A stretch of DNA of 43,241 bases from a virus: the IMG/VR virus record IMGVR_UViG_3300044837_000103, positions 1 to 43,241 of that record. The stretch is one strand, 5' to 3'. The notes under the pieces were generated by a model. The model saw only the letters and a list, made by a program, of their open reading frames with translations. It was not told where the DNA came from and did no database searches. Of the stretch, positions 29,324-38,483 are shown piece after piece. The translations under genes and the position numbers were made by a program. Position 1 is the stretch's first letter. Every line of letters begins with the position of its first letter.

Positions 29324-31236
29324 TGGCTGAATACGATCACTACTCGAATTTAACTTACGGTACCAACAGTACATCCTCGACTGATACTAAGGCAGCCGTG
29401 TGGTTAGATCGTATTAAACAGGCAAAAGAATATAAAAAAGCCTGGTCCCAGAAAATGAAGGCCGATAAGATGGAACAATATTATATGGGCCAACAGTGGG
29501 AACCAAGTGGAACTAATTATGAGCCGTATACAATTAATCTCGTTTTCTCTGCTATTGAAATTAAACTGCCAACTCTATTATTTACTGAGCCTGTATACCA
29601 CACCAAGCCTAAGCCTCAAGGTTCGGAGTATGATTATGATTCCGCTATTAAAAGAGCTTTGCTTAGAGAAGACATGCTCAATACAGCAGTTAGTGCCTAT
29701 ATCCCAAACTTTGCAGGAACGATTGAGGCAGGAGTACTCGATGCTTTCTTTCGTTTCGCAGTTGTCGAAGTCGGATATTCGGCAGATTGGATAGATAATC
29801 CAAATGCGGACAAGCCAATATTAAGATCGGATACTGATAATAATTCTACATTTGTTGATGGTAAGGGAAATGTAATCAAACAGCCTTTGAAACTTCCAGC
29901 GGCGGAACGAGTATACGTTAAGAGAATTCATGCTCGTAATTTCTACGTCGGTGGTATAATGAATGGAGAAACTCTTGATTCCTGTAACTGGTGTGCTTAT
30001 TGGGAGTATGTTCGAGTCGAGGATGTTAAGGCAAATCCAAATCTCAAGAATCGAGATCTCCTCGATTATTCGGGGCATAGATCCCCAGATTTTGTCAAAA
30101 CAGAATATGGCCCCGAGGTTGATGCATTATGTCGCACCGGGGATATCATGCGAATGTGGCATGTGTTTGATAACAGAAAAAAAGTTAGATTACTAATTTC
30201 TGATCCTCAAGCTCTCACACATAAAACTGAACCATATGAGAGGCTACCTTTATTTGACCTTCGATTCCATAAATTAAATGAGGGTTGGTATCCTTTACCT
30301 CCGGTAAGTAATTGGAAATCTCCACAAGATGAATATAATGAAGCCCGGGAGCAACAGCGGAATCATCGTAAACGCTTCACGAGAAAGTTCGTATACAACG
30401 GGGCTGCTATTACAGATGAAGAAGAACAGAGTAAGCTATTTAATGGTGGAGATGGAACATTTGTCAAGGTACAAGGGGATACGACTACAGCGATTAAACC
30501 AATTGATAATGCAGAACTTGGAGCGAGTTCGGGTATTGGATTAACAGTTAGTAAAGATGATTTCAATCTTATCTCTGGAACATCTTCTGAAGAACGTGGT
30601 GAAGTCGATAGGACCACGGCAACACAGGCTAACATTACAAATCAAAAGGGGATGATTCGGGATTCCCGGGGGCGAATTCAAATTGCTGAATGGTTGAGTA
30701 GGATTGGCAAGGAGATATTATTAACTATTGAAGAAAAATTCACTATGCCAATGTGGGTTAAGATGGAAGTGGGCGCCGGCGATCCCGGGGAGGCACTACC
30801 AGATGTTCAAGAAATTTGGCATAGAGTTACATCGAGCGATCTTGAAGATAAACATGGTGACATGGATATATCTTTTGATGTTAACATCTCGCTTGACTCA
30901 TTATCTCCTGTTGAAAACGATCAAGATCGACAAGCATTCTTGCTCTTTATCTCGACAATGCAGCAATTTCCCGAACTCAGCATGGACCCGGAGCTTGTAC
31001 GTGAAGCTGCTTATAAATGCGGTTACAGAAATGCAAAAGTTATACGTAGAATGCAAGCAGCTGCCCAGTTAATGTTGGTCCAAAAAATGGAACAATTGGG
31101 CGCCGCCGCACAAGGGGCTTCTGCACAAGCATTGGGAAGTAAAATTGGACAGGGACAAATTGCTCAGGCCCAACCCCCGGTCCAACAGCAAATTACAAAT
31201 CAGTTACAAAATCCAACGACACAAGGTGGAATATAA
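29323..31236 (+). CDS. Portal protein (637 aa)
   Basis: Position, length and sequence fit a podovirus/P22-type portal. The N-terminal YTINLVFSAIEIKLPTLLFT is the usual helix of portals (NLVFxxIxxxxPxLLFxEP). The middle has a long helix after PQDEYNEAREQQRNHRKRF and the helical barrel-like segment TQANITNQKGMIRDSRGRIQ. The C-terminus is Gln/Ala-rich (QKMEQLGAAAQGASAQALGS). It forms the dodecameric vertex ring that connects head, terminase and tail. It overlaps the preceding gene by TAATG and precedes the scaffold-like gene. Confidence 0.88.
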   Translation: MAEYDHYSNLTYGTNSTSSTDTKAAVWLDRIKQAKEYKKAWSQKMKADKMEQYYMGQQWEPSGTNYEPYTINLVFSAIEIKLPTLLFTEPVYHTKPKPQGSEYDYDSAIKRALLREDMLNTAVSAYIPNFAGTIEAGVLDAFFRFAVVEVGYSADWIDNPNADKPILRSDTDNNSTFVDGKGNVIKQPLKLPAAERVYVKRIHARNFYVGGIMNGETLDSCNWCAYWEYVRVEDVKANPNLKNRDLLDYSGHRSPDFVKTEYGPEVDALCRTGDIMRMWHVFDNRKKVRLLISDPQALTHKTEPYERLPLFDLRFHKLNEGWYPLPPVSNWKSPQDEYNEAREQQRNHRKRFTRKFVYNGAAITDEEEQSKLFNGGDGTFVKVQGDTTTAIKPIDNAELGASSGIGLTVSKDDFNLISGTSSEERGEVDRTTATQANITNQKGMIRDSRGRIQIAEWLSRIGKEILLTIEEKFTMPMWVKMEVGAGDPGEALPDVQEIWHRVTSSDLEDKHGDMDISFDVNISLDSLSPVENDQDRQAFLLFISTMQQFPELSMDPELVREAAYKCGYRNAKVIRRMQAAAQLMLVQKMEQLGAAAQGASAQALGSKIGQGQIAQAQPPVQQQITNQLQNPTTQGGI

Positions 31237-31238
31237 TA

Positions 31239-31481
31239 ATGCCCGGTAAACAAATGAATTTTGCCCCCAAATCTCAGCCTGAAATGGGGACTTTTAAGCT
31301 TACGGATAATATCCGAAAGGCTTTCATGAAAATGAAAAAAGGTTCGAAGAAGAAGAATGTTCTAGCCACGAGGGATACACAGGGTAAAAACTCTGGTATC
31401 ATCAAGGGAACATCTTTATTCAAAGATATGAATCATCAGCTCGGAACAGCATCAACGAAGTTTAGTAAAACAGGCAAATAG
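31239..31481 (+). CDS. Small basic protein (80 aa)
   Basis: The ATG lies 2 nt after the portal stop. The sequence is Lys-rich (IRKAFMKMKKGSKKKNVLAT, SLFKDMNHQLGTASTKFSKT) and probably disordered. Its position between portal and scaffold suggests a minor head or assembly protein. No family is recognised. Confidence 0.55.
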   Translation: MPGKQMNFAPKSQPEMGTFKLTDNIRKAFMKMKKGSKKKNVLATRDTQGKNSGIIKGTSLFKDMNHQLGTASTKFSKTGK

Positions 31482-31489
31482 GAGGCAGT

Positions 31490-32242
31490 ATGGCAACTAC
31501 AATTACAATTGACGAGGCTGTAAGGGCCGCAGTCAAGGATAATCCACAAGTTAGTGAAGTAGTAGAGGAATCTACCCCTGAAACTACAACTGAAACAAAA
31601 GAACCCAAATACGAATATACGCAAGAAGAGAAAGATGCCATTCAGCTATTCCAGGTTCTTAAAAATCCTGAAACAGCACAGGAAATGGCAGCCGAAATTG
31701 CCCGAAGGATGGGATTAGATGTTTCTAAGAGGGAACAGAAACAGGTTGTAAAGAATGTTTTTGATGAATTGAAAGAAAGGGTTCCAGAGGAACAGAGATT
31801 TTTAATCGATTCTCTTGGACCGGCTTTTCAACAACTCATTGAAACTAAACTTGCCGAAGCATTGGCCCCGGTTAGGGAACAGCAAGCTCATCAGCATGAA
31901 ATTCAGGTTAATAACGAAATTGATGCCACATTTGTATCGTTGTCGAAGAAATTTCCAGATATTATGGAACATCAAGAGGCCATGAATACATTGGCGGCGA
32001 AGTTCAGCGCTAATGAGGGAACCTCAATGAGTGATTATCTTGAGGGGCTGTATAAAATGGTCGTCTCAGATAAGAAAGTCTCTAAAGTAGTAGAGAAAAC
32101 TGTTAGCAAGATTAACAGAAACCTAGGAGAAGTGAAACCCACTTCCGCACAAGTTGATGATGCCGTTGTACAACGGGGATCTAAACTTCCAACCATTAAA
32201 GAAGCAGTAGACGCAGCATTAAGGAACGAGCGTCTATTTTAA
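31490..32242 (+). CDS. Scaffold-like capsid assembly protein (250 aa)
   Basis: AGGAGGCAGT precedes the ATG. The protein is highly charged and helical (DEAVRAAVKDNPQVSEVVEE, QEEKDAIQLFQVLKNPETAQ, DELKERVPEEQRF), with a basic C-terminus containing a helix (LPTIKEAVDAALRNERLF). This composition, and a position between portal and major capsid protein, are those of an internal scaffolding protein that guides prohead assembly. No protease motif is visible. Confidence 0.75.
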   Translation: MATTITIDEAVRAAVKDNPQVSEVVEESTPETTTETKEPKYEYTQEEKDAIQLFQVLKNPETAQEMAAEIARRMGLDVSKREQKQVVKNVFDELKERVPEEQRFLIDSLGPAFQQLIETKLAEALAPVREQQAHQHEIQVNNEIDATFVSLSKKFPDIMEHQEAMNTLAAKFSANEGTSMSDYLEGLYKMVVSDKKVSKVVEKTVSKINRNLGEVKPTSAQVDDAVVQRGSKLPTIKEAVDAALRNERLF

Positions 32243-32259
32243 CCTAATAGGGAGTTTTC

Positions 32260-33357
32260 ATGTCAACTTATGGCGTAAGTTCAGCTCCGTCGCAAAATAC
32301 TATTAATTACGATAGTATTCTATCGACGTCTCTGTTCAATTACCAGCGGACACTGACTGATAACATCAGTAAGAGTAACGCCTGGTTTTATCGCGTCCAA
32401 GAGAATGGTATGTATGAAGGTTTGGATGGTGGAATTGCCATTCAGATCCCACTTATGTACGCTTTGGGCGTTGCGGATTGGTACGACAGCTATGATACAT
32501 TGTCTACTGATCCTACGGACGGTATTACTTCTGCATTCTTCGAATGGAGACAGTTGGCCGCTCCGGTTACAATTTCGAGGAAAGAAGAACGGCAGAATTC
32601 TTCAACTGATCGGATTATTGATCTTCTAAAAGCTAAGATCATGCAATCCGAATTGGGATTGAAAGAATTATTCGGTAAAGCCGCACTTCAAGGTTCATAT
32701 GCATCCGGTGGTTCAAATATCGCCCAACCGGCGGCGTCTGGACAAAACGGGGCACTCGGAATTGAACCATTCTTTAGACTTGTTTATAAAGATGGAACGG
32801 CGCCGAGTGGAGGTACTGTAGGAAATATTAATCCTGCAACTTCAACTTGGTGGCAGAATCAGTTTAAACAGAGTAATTTGACATCTTCTAATAAAGCCTC
32901 TGATTTCCTTCTTGAAGCCGATCAAGTATTTAATACGGCGTCAAAAGGCCCCGGCGGTCCCCCAGATACCATTCTGGTAGATCAATATACCTTCCAGCTT
33001 TGGAATACGGCTTATTATCAAGTCTATCGCCGAATGGCCGATAAAGATGATAATTTCCCCTTCCCGAACATTAAGTTCCACAATGCAGTTGTAACGTGGG
33101 ATGAATTTGTTCCAGACGTTTTCAATAACACTTTGACTCCTAATACTGGTGCCGGGACTGCTCTATTCCTGAATACCAAGTTTATGGCTGTCAAATATGA
33201 TTCCGAGACGAATTTTGTCGCCACCCAGTTCATGAAACCTGTTAATCAGGATGCACGTGTGGCACATATTCTCTGGATGGGTAATATTTGTACTTCACAG
33301 CGACGTAAACACGCTGTGTGGTTTAATTTGCCCCGGACTCTAACTTGGGCTATCTAA
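32260..33357 (+). CDS. Major capsid protein (365 aa)
   Basis: The gene follows scaffold and precedes a decoration-like gene, the usual order. The sequence has HK97-type features: an N-terminal arm, a spine region with IAIQIPLMYALGVADWYDSY and QLAAPVTISRKEER, a long helix (STDRIIDLLKAKIMQSELGL), and an A-domain with DTILVDQYTFQLWNTAYYQ. The C-terminus has QDARVAHILWMGN. AATAGGGAGTTTTC precedes the start. It should be the most abundant virion protein. Confidence 0.88.
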   Translation: MSTYGVSSAPSQNTINYDSILSTSLFNYQRTLTDNISKSNAWFYRVQENGMYEGLDGGIAIQIPLMYALGVADWYDSYDTLSTDPTDGITSAFFEWRQLAAPVTISRKEERQNSSTDRIIDLLKAKIMQSELGLKELFGKAALQGSYASGGSNIAQPAASGQNGALGIEPFFRLVYKDGTAPSGGTVGNINPATSTWWQNQFKQSNLTSSNKASDFLLEADQVFNTASKGPGGPPDTILVDQYTFQLWNTAYYQVYRRMADKDDNFPFPNIKFHNAVVTWDEFVPDVFNNTLTPNTGAGTALFLNTKFMAVKYDSETNFVATQFMKPVNQDARVAHILWMGNICTSQRRKHAVWFNLPRTLTWAI

Positions 33358-33377
33358 GGATAAAGGAGATAAAATAA

Positions 33378-33977
33378 ATGAAAATCCCTACTCTTGGTCC
33401 TTCACTCACGACTACTGGTGTTTATAAATTTCAAAACATCAGCGCTCAACTCCGCAACGAGGATTCATTTCCTATCGCTGCCGGAACACCTGTTATTCTC
33501 GCGGCAAATGGAACTGATGATGGTGTGGCAATTTTCAATCTATCATCCTTTACTGCCGGAAGTTTAGATGGACTTACTGGTGGATTGGCAGTAATGCCAA
33601 TTGCAATTAATCAGGTTGGAGAAGTTGTATGTTACGGAATGGTTCAAAATGCGCTCGTAGTTGTAATGACGCGTTCTGCTTCCACTGCTGTATGGGCTTC
33701 TTTTCCCGGAATTGCAGTTGGAGATGTTCTTTCTCAAGCGACGGCGGTTAATGCTCTCACCAGATCATCCGCAGGAACACAATTGGGATACGGCCCATTT
33801 TATAATGCCATGCAAGCTGTAGCTAGTGGAACTACACAAGCGAGTGGATTTACTCGATCAGATGTATTTTCCACGGTTTTGACTACAGGCTCCGCCACTA
33901 ATGCAACGCTAAATGCCCTATGCGCTGGTACCAATACCAGCGTTTCTGGGTTTAAAGTCTTTGTAAGGGCGATGTAA
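33378..33977 (+). CDS. Capsid decoration or fibre-like head protein (199 aa)
   Basis: AAAGGAGATAAAATAA precedes the ATG. It is a beta-rich, Ala/Thr/Gly protein (NEDSFPIAAGTPVILAANGT, GGLAVMPIAINQVGEVVCYG) with a GSATNATLNALCAG stretch near the end. Position directly after the capsid gene and this composition fit a head decoration (cement) protein. It is followed by an intrinsic terminator. Confidence 0.65.
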   Translation: MKIPTLGPSLTTTGVYKFQNISAQLRNEDSFPIAAGTPVILAANGTDDGVAIFNLSSFTAGSLDGLTGGLAVMPIAINQVGEVVCYGMVQNALVVVMTRSASTAVWASFPGIAVGDVLSQATAVNALTRSSAGTQLGYGPFYNAMQAVASGTTQASGFTRSDVFSTVLTTGSATNATLNALCAGTNTSVSGFKVFVRAM

Positions 33978-33999
33978 TCAACATTGTTCTTATAGAGTG

Positions 34000-34037
34000 A
34001 AGGGGTCCTTTTTGGTAGCCTCCTTTATGGACCCCTT
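34000..34037 (+). terminator. Terminator after the capsid genes
   Basis: AAGGGGTCC (34000-34008) pairs with GGACCCCTT (34029-34037) over a 20-nt loop and is followed by CTTAAGTTTT. The stem is strong but the loop is long and the T-run short, so termination may be partial, reducing transcripts of the downstream glycosyltransferase/spike block relative to capsid. Confidence 0.55.
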
Positions 34038-34063
34038 CTTAAGTTTTAAAATGAAAGGTAACT

Positions 34064-34294
34064 ATGTTTCTCTCTCTTGTTTCAGAAATCATAGTAGATC
34101 CGACAATAAGTTTAGGAAGTATTATATCCTTTGTTGGTATACTAGGTAGTCTTTGGGTAATGCACGCGGCTAATGTAAAAAGAATAACATCCATAGAGAT
34201 GAAAGTAGAATTATTATTTGAATGGTTTAAAAAGAGGCTAGAAGATAATGAAGACTCTCGTAGTAACAAACGTTCTGACTCAGGTAGAAGCTAG
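34064..34294 (+). CDS. Small membrane protein with helical tail (76 aa)
   Basis: AAAGGTAACT precedes the ATG. Residues ~15-35 form a hydrophobic helix (ISLGSIISFVGILGSLWVMH), followed by a charged amphipathic tail (KVELLFEWFKKRLEDNEDSR). One membrane span with a soluble charged tail is also seen in holin/antiholin-like and superinfection-exclusion proteins. It overlaps the glycosyltransferase gene by 47 nt and follows the partial terminator. Confidence 0.55.
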   Translation: MFLSLVSEIIVDPTISLGSIISFVGILGSLWVMHAANVKRITSIEMKVELLFEWFKKRLEDNEDSRSNKRSDSGRS

Positions 34295-35042
34295 GGCATA
34301 TAGTTCCCATAACCAGGAATGGTTTAGAATGGGACGTAATTGTAAACCTGAAGATCAATTTATTCACTTTGCTCCCCACAGGAGTTCTATTGATCGAACT
34401 CGAAATGAGGCTGTTAAAAATGCGCTCATTTGGGGAGCAGATTATTTATACTTTATTGATGATGATATGATCCTGACCCCGGATACATTTAAACATCTTG
34501 TTGAAGCCGATAAAGATGTTGTTATGGCCGATACATGTGTCAGGGGATATCCATTTGATCCGATGCATTTTATCGACCCGGCGGACCCCGGGTTTGAGAA
34601 TCCAGATCACGAAGTGAATAATCTACATCATTTCCATAAATATAGGGATTATGTAGATGATAAGGGCCTTGTTAGAGTTGATGCCATTGGATGTGCCACG
34701 GTGTTATTTAAGGTTAAACTATTTCGAGATATCCAGCCCCCGTGGTTTGTGACAACGGCGTCGATGACAGAGGATGTTTACTTTTGTCTAAAGGCTCAAC
34801 GACATTATGGACGGAAGAATTTCGGAGTTTATGTCCATACCAAAGTACCCACGGCGCATATCTTAGAACCGGAAGTGATTTATCCAGCGGTTAGACAGTT
34901 ATTTATTGATCGCTGTGAAGAAGATAATCCTCAGTTGAAAGAAATTCGTTTAGCCGAGTCCAATCCTGATCGTGGAGATAAGTATACAGAAAGAGTCCTA
35001 GAATCCTTTAAAGAAGAAAAGGAGTATGCCTCTCCATGCTAA
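34248..35042 (+). CDS. GT-A type glycosyltransferase (264 aa)
   Basis: YLYFIDDDMILTPDTF (~63-80) holds the DxD/DDD metal motif of GT-A glycosyltransferases. SIDRTRNEAVKNALIWGAD precedes it, as in family 2-like enzymes. VDAIGCATVLFKVKLFR and SMTEDVYFCLKA fit the acceptor-side GCxxL and E/D-D-x-x-F segments (the latter like the catalytic ED motif). It probably transfers a sugar from a nucleotide donor in the cytoplasm. Overlap with the methyltransferase gene (7 nt) suggests joint action, perhaps on a phage protein or a host surface glycan. Confidence 0.8.
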   Translation: MKTLVVTNVLTQVEARAYSSHNQEWFRMGRNCKPEDQFIHFAPHRSSIDRTRNEAVKNALIWGADYLYFIDDDMILTPDTFKHLVEADKDVVMADTCVRGYPFDPMHFIDPADPGFENPDHEVNNLHHFHKYRDYVDDKGLVRVDAIGCATVLFKVKLFRDIQPPWFVTTASMTEDVYFCLKAQRHYGRKNFGVYVHTKVPTAHILEPEVIYPAVRQLFIDRCEEDNPQLKEIRLAESNPDRGDKYTERVLESFKEEKEYASPC

Positions 35043-35608
35043 TTCTAAATCTCGGTTGCGGCTCCAATAAGATAGAGGGGGCGGTTAATGTTGACATTGA
35101 AACGTCTTGTAAACCTGATCTTATTCATAATTTTACTCACGTTCCTTTACCTTATGGCGAGGGTTCTGTGGACAGAGTGTATCTATTCCATGTAATCGAA
35201 CATATTCCTAAAAAACTTCATAGGTTTGTTCTGAGTGAAATCTCAAGAGTTCTTAAACCCGGTGGAGAATTTTATGTGTCTTATCCTGAATTTATCGAAT
35301 GTGCAAAGAGGTACATCGAGAATACCGAAGCAAAGAGAGATTTTTGGGAAGCAACATTGTACGGACGACAGTTGTATGAATCCGATTTCCACGTCGCCCT
35401 CATGTTCACACCCCATTTTCTCGAATCTCTCAGAGAATTTGGATTTTCTAGAGTTATTGCACACCCAGAACCTGAAGAGTATAATACTGTCGTGTTTGCC
35501 GTAAGGGCAAATGGAAAAGTTCAAACAATTGAAGAGAATTACAATGCCACTTGGAGGCTACCAGATGCTCAAAAAGTTATTGCTCCTGTCGATACTTCTA
35601 CCTTGTAG
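35036..35608 (+). CDS. SAM-dependent methyltransferase, class I (190 aa)
   Basis: MLILNLGCGSNKIEGAVNVD is the glycine-rich SAM-binding motif I, followed by an acidic D at the end of beta-2. YLFHVIEHIPKKL is the HxxEH-type motif IV region, and ISRVLKPGGEFYVSYP is the common post-helix motif (LKPGG). This is the short methyltransferase type often found in glycan biosynthesis clusters. It lies between the glycosyltransferase and the third spike. It may cap or modify a sugar added by the neighbour. Confidence 0.8.
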   Translation: MLILNLGCGSNKIEGAVNVDIETSCKPDLIHNFTHVPLPYGEGSVDRVYLFHVIEHIPKKLHRFVLSEISRVLKPGGEFYVSYPEFIECAKRYIENTEAKRDFWEATLYGRQLYESDFHVALMFTPHFLESLREFGFSRVIAHPEPEEYNTVVFAVRANGKVQTIEENYNATWRLPDAQKVIAPVDTSTL

Positions 35609-38483
35609 TTTATACTGTCAGACTCTAGTAGATTACAATACTCAGATTAAGAATCTTCCAGCCTCCCCATTTCAATCTTTGGGAAATCCAAAGGCTGTTT
35701 GTAACGGATCATTCGATGATACATCTGCATTCCAACAGGCGGCGCTGACACAGGTCAATCTGGTGGTTTTGGTCCCGGCCAAATCTATTTGTACATTGAA
35801 TGCCAATGTTACATTGGGATCAAAAGTCTCACTTCAATTTGAACCCGGGGGACAGATCAAAGTTAATTCTCCATATACTCTTACCCTAGTTGCCCCATTT
35901 GTCCCCGGAGTTACAACCGGACAGATTTTCACCGGCGCAGGTACAGTTGTATTCCAGAATGTACATGATTCTTACCCAGAATGGTTCGGGGCTATAGGCA
36001 ATGGAAGTACTGATGACAGTAATGCTTTTAATAAGATATTTGCAATTTCTGTCCCCACAATTGTACATTTGGCTAAGAATTATGTCATTGCTTCATCTAT
36101 TTCCTACCCAGATACTTTCTCTTGGGATTTTACTCCTGGTGGAGTTCTTTCTCCGGGTAGTGGACAAACTATAGCTCTCAATGGAAATCTTGATGCTAGA
36201 ATGATTCAAATCTTCAGTGGATTAGGCTCTGTTGCCATATTCTCCGGCCCAGTATATCCACAATGGTACGGGGCTAAATGTGATGATGTAGCGGACGATG
36301 TTCCCGGATTTACAAGATTGATTAATTCTGGTTTCGGTGGTACTGTTATTATTAATGCGTTTTGTGCTATTAATACTAATCTTACTGTACCTACAGGTAT
36401 TAATTTAAATGTTCCTCAGGGGGGTTTTCTTACTGTAGGCCCCGGGGCGACATTAACTATAAATGGTCCATTTTATGCTGATACTCCGACTGATGGATCA
36501 TTTGGTGTATTTGTAACTTCTACGGGAACAATTTTATTTAGTCCTATGGTAAATTCCGCAGTAAATCCAATGTGGTGGGGTGCAATTGGAGATGGGATTG
36601 CAAATGACCAGCCGATGATTCAGGCGATGTTAAATTCTGGTAGTACAAATTTAGATTTACTTGGAAATCAGTATGCCATGTGCCCGGGATTGACTTTAAA
36701 TACCGCCGGTGCACATCTACATGGATTGAATAAATATGTAACCAATCTAAAAATGATTGATGGTTGTCAAGCTAGTACACAATTACAGATTGGAATTCCC
36801 GGCGGCGCCCCGACGGATGGGGTAATTGTAGAAGGCATTCGTTTCGACGGGAATAATAATGGCGGTCTGGGACTTGCTACGGGAGTTTCAGCTTATAATA
36901 ATTCTGCAACCTATTATTCTGATGGATTTACTGGATCTGTCGGTGGGGGCGGTCCCCAAACGGTATTATCAAATGGATCTTGTTCCGTAAGTGTTCCTTG
37001 TACAGTTTATAAAGTTCTCCAGAATGGTGTTACTGGCATAGCCCCGCCGAATGCTACATATTGGCAGCCAGTTCAGGCTGGTATTACTATTAATGGCAAC
37101 GGTTTGATTATCGGTGTTAATGGTAGTCATGTTAAAGTTAATGATAATCAGATGGTTAATGGGCAAATTGGTCTCTTCTGGTATGCTGGAACATACCTAG
37201 AATTTAATAAAAACTATGTCCATAATTTCGCCGATACTAATCAATATATGGGTAATGATGTTGCCGTCGGAGCTATTATAACTGCCACGGGGGCAAACTA
37301 TCTTCAGGTTAGGGGAAATACATTTGATACTATTTACGCCGGCACTCTTGGTCCTGCTGCAACTTCGGCTATTTTACCTTCGGGGGATAATGTAACTGTT
37401 ACGGATAATACTTGTGTTAATGTAATTAACCGTGGCGGTGGATCACTTATTGGAACAGCATCTCAAGTAGCAACGAATTGGGTGGTTAGTAATAACGTTG
37501 TGGGCCGGACTATTGGTCAGATTAATCATGATCAAACTAATGGAATTGAGGTTGAGACTTCATTTGCAACTATTACTGGAAATGTTATCGAAGGTTTTGA
37601 TTCTGGTGTCTCTGTGTCCGGTAATGGATTTGTTCCACAGCAGCAGGCTTATACTGTAGTTACGGGGAATACAATTATTGGTGATAACTGTGCATTAAGT
37701 GGCCACGATACTCCATTCTGCTACGGAGTGTTCCTATTTGGAAATAACACTGGTACCGCCTCATCTGATTTTGGGATGGTGTCGGGGAATAATATCTATA
37801 ATACCTATTATGGCGTTATTAATAATGTAGCTAACGTTGGTAATCGTATAGGGATAAATAACTTTGGTAATGTTCAATTCGAGATTGTAGACAATGGGGG
37901 CGGAGCATTATTTGTTCCCCCGGAGGTTACAGAATCTATTAATGCTGATACTACAATCAATGTCGCGGTGGCCGCGACGAATTATTATGGAGGGCAGACT
38001 TTACCTTTACTTACTAACGGTGTAAACGCCGCTGCAACTATTCCCGGAACAGTATACCACATGAAGAGTGTTATATTTATTCAGAATACTTCAGGTGGTT
38101 CCGATTATCATCTAGCTGTTAGGGCATTTATGGGGCACTTCCCAAGTACATTTGTATATTTTGCTCCAGAATTCACGGGTGGAATTGTAGTCTTGAGGAA
38201 TACAACACGTGGTGTGTTAAACCTTGATTTGTATTGTACCATTAATGTCGTTGCCACATCCGGTGGTTCATTATGCCAAGGAACAGGGATTTATGATGAT
38301 GGAAATTTGAACTATAAAACCCTCAATTGGTTCATGCCTGTGAATGGTTGGGCAACGAATGCTTTAAGTTCAAGTGATCTTTTTGGCTTAAATTTCTTCT
38401 CTTCTGATTCTCCCGGGGCCGATTTGACCGTACAAATGTATAACACAATGTACGAAGTCAAGAAGCCAATGCACACAAACTAA
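35565..38483 (+). CDS. Exported tailspike-like protein 3 with four pectate-lyase entry repeats (972 aa)
   Basis: The start at 35565 follows GGAGG (35553-35557) with 7-nt spacing; an upstream ATG at 35511 is rejected. MLKKLLLLSILLPCSLYC before QT is a signal peptide. Four related motifs mark tandem beta-helix entry units: NGSFDDTSAF (~47-56), WFGAIGNGSTDDSNAF (~140-155), WYGAKCDDVADDVPGF (~234-249) and WWGAIGDGIANDQPMI (~337-352), with ~95-100 residue spacing. A beta-helix with Asn/Gly turns follows, and a beta-rich C-terminal domain. Likely glycan-binding or depolymerising. It overlaps the methyltransferase gene by 44 nt. Confidence 0.75.
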   Translation: MLKKLLLLSILLPCSLYCQTLVDYNTQIKNLPASPFQSLGNPKAVCNGSFDDTSAFQQAALTQVNLVVLVPAKSICTLNANVTLGSKVSLQFEPGGQIKVNSPYTLTLVAPFVPGVTTGQIFTGAGTVVFQNVHDSYPEWFGAIGNGSTDDSNAFNKIFAISVPTIVHLAKNYVIASSISYPDTFSWDFTPGGVLSPGSGQTIALNGNLDARMIQIFSGLGSVAIFSGPVYPQWYGAKCDDVADDVPGFTRLINSGFGGTVIINAFCAINTNLTVPTGINLNVPQGGFLTVGPGATLTINGPFYADTPTDGSFGVFVTSTGTILFSPMVNSAVNPMWWGAIGDGIANDQPMIQAMLNSGSTNLDLLGNQYAMCPGLTLNTAGAHLHGLNKYVTNLKMIDGCQASTQLQIGIPGGAPTDGVIVEGIRFDGNNNGGLGLATGVSAYNNSATYYSDGFTGSVGGGGPQTVLSNGSCSVSVPCTVYKVLQNGVTGIAPPNATYWQPVQAGITINGNGLIIGVNGSHVKVNDNQMVNGQIGLFWYAGTYLEFNKNYVHNFADTNQYMGNDVAVGAIITATGANYLQVRGNTFDTIYAGTLGPAATSAILPSGDNVTVTDNTCVNVINRGGGSLIGTASQVATNWVVSNNVVGRTIGQINHDQTNGIEVETSFATITGNVIEGFDSGVSVSGNGFVPQQQAYTVVTGNTIIGDNCALSGHDTPFCYGVFLFGNNTGTASSDFGMVSGNNIYNTYYGVINNVANVGNRIGINNFGNVQFEIVDNGGGALFVPPEVTESINADTTINVAVAATNYYGGQTLPLLTNGVNAAATIPGTVYHMKSVIFIQNTSGGSDYHLAVRAFMGHFPSTFVYFAPEFTGGIVVLRNTTRGVLNLDLYCTINVVATSGGSLCQGTGIYDDGNLNYKTLNWFMPVNGWATNALSSSDLFGLNFFSSDSPGADLTVQMYNTMYEVKKPMHTN

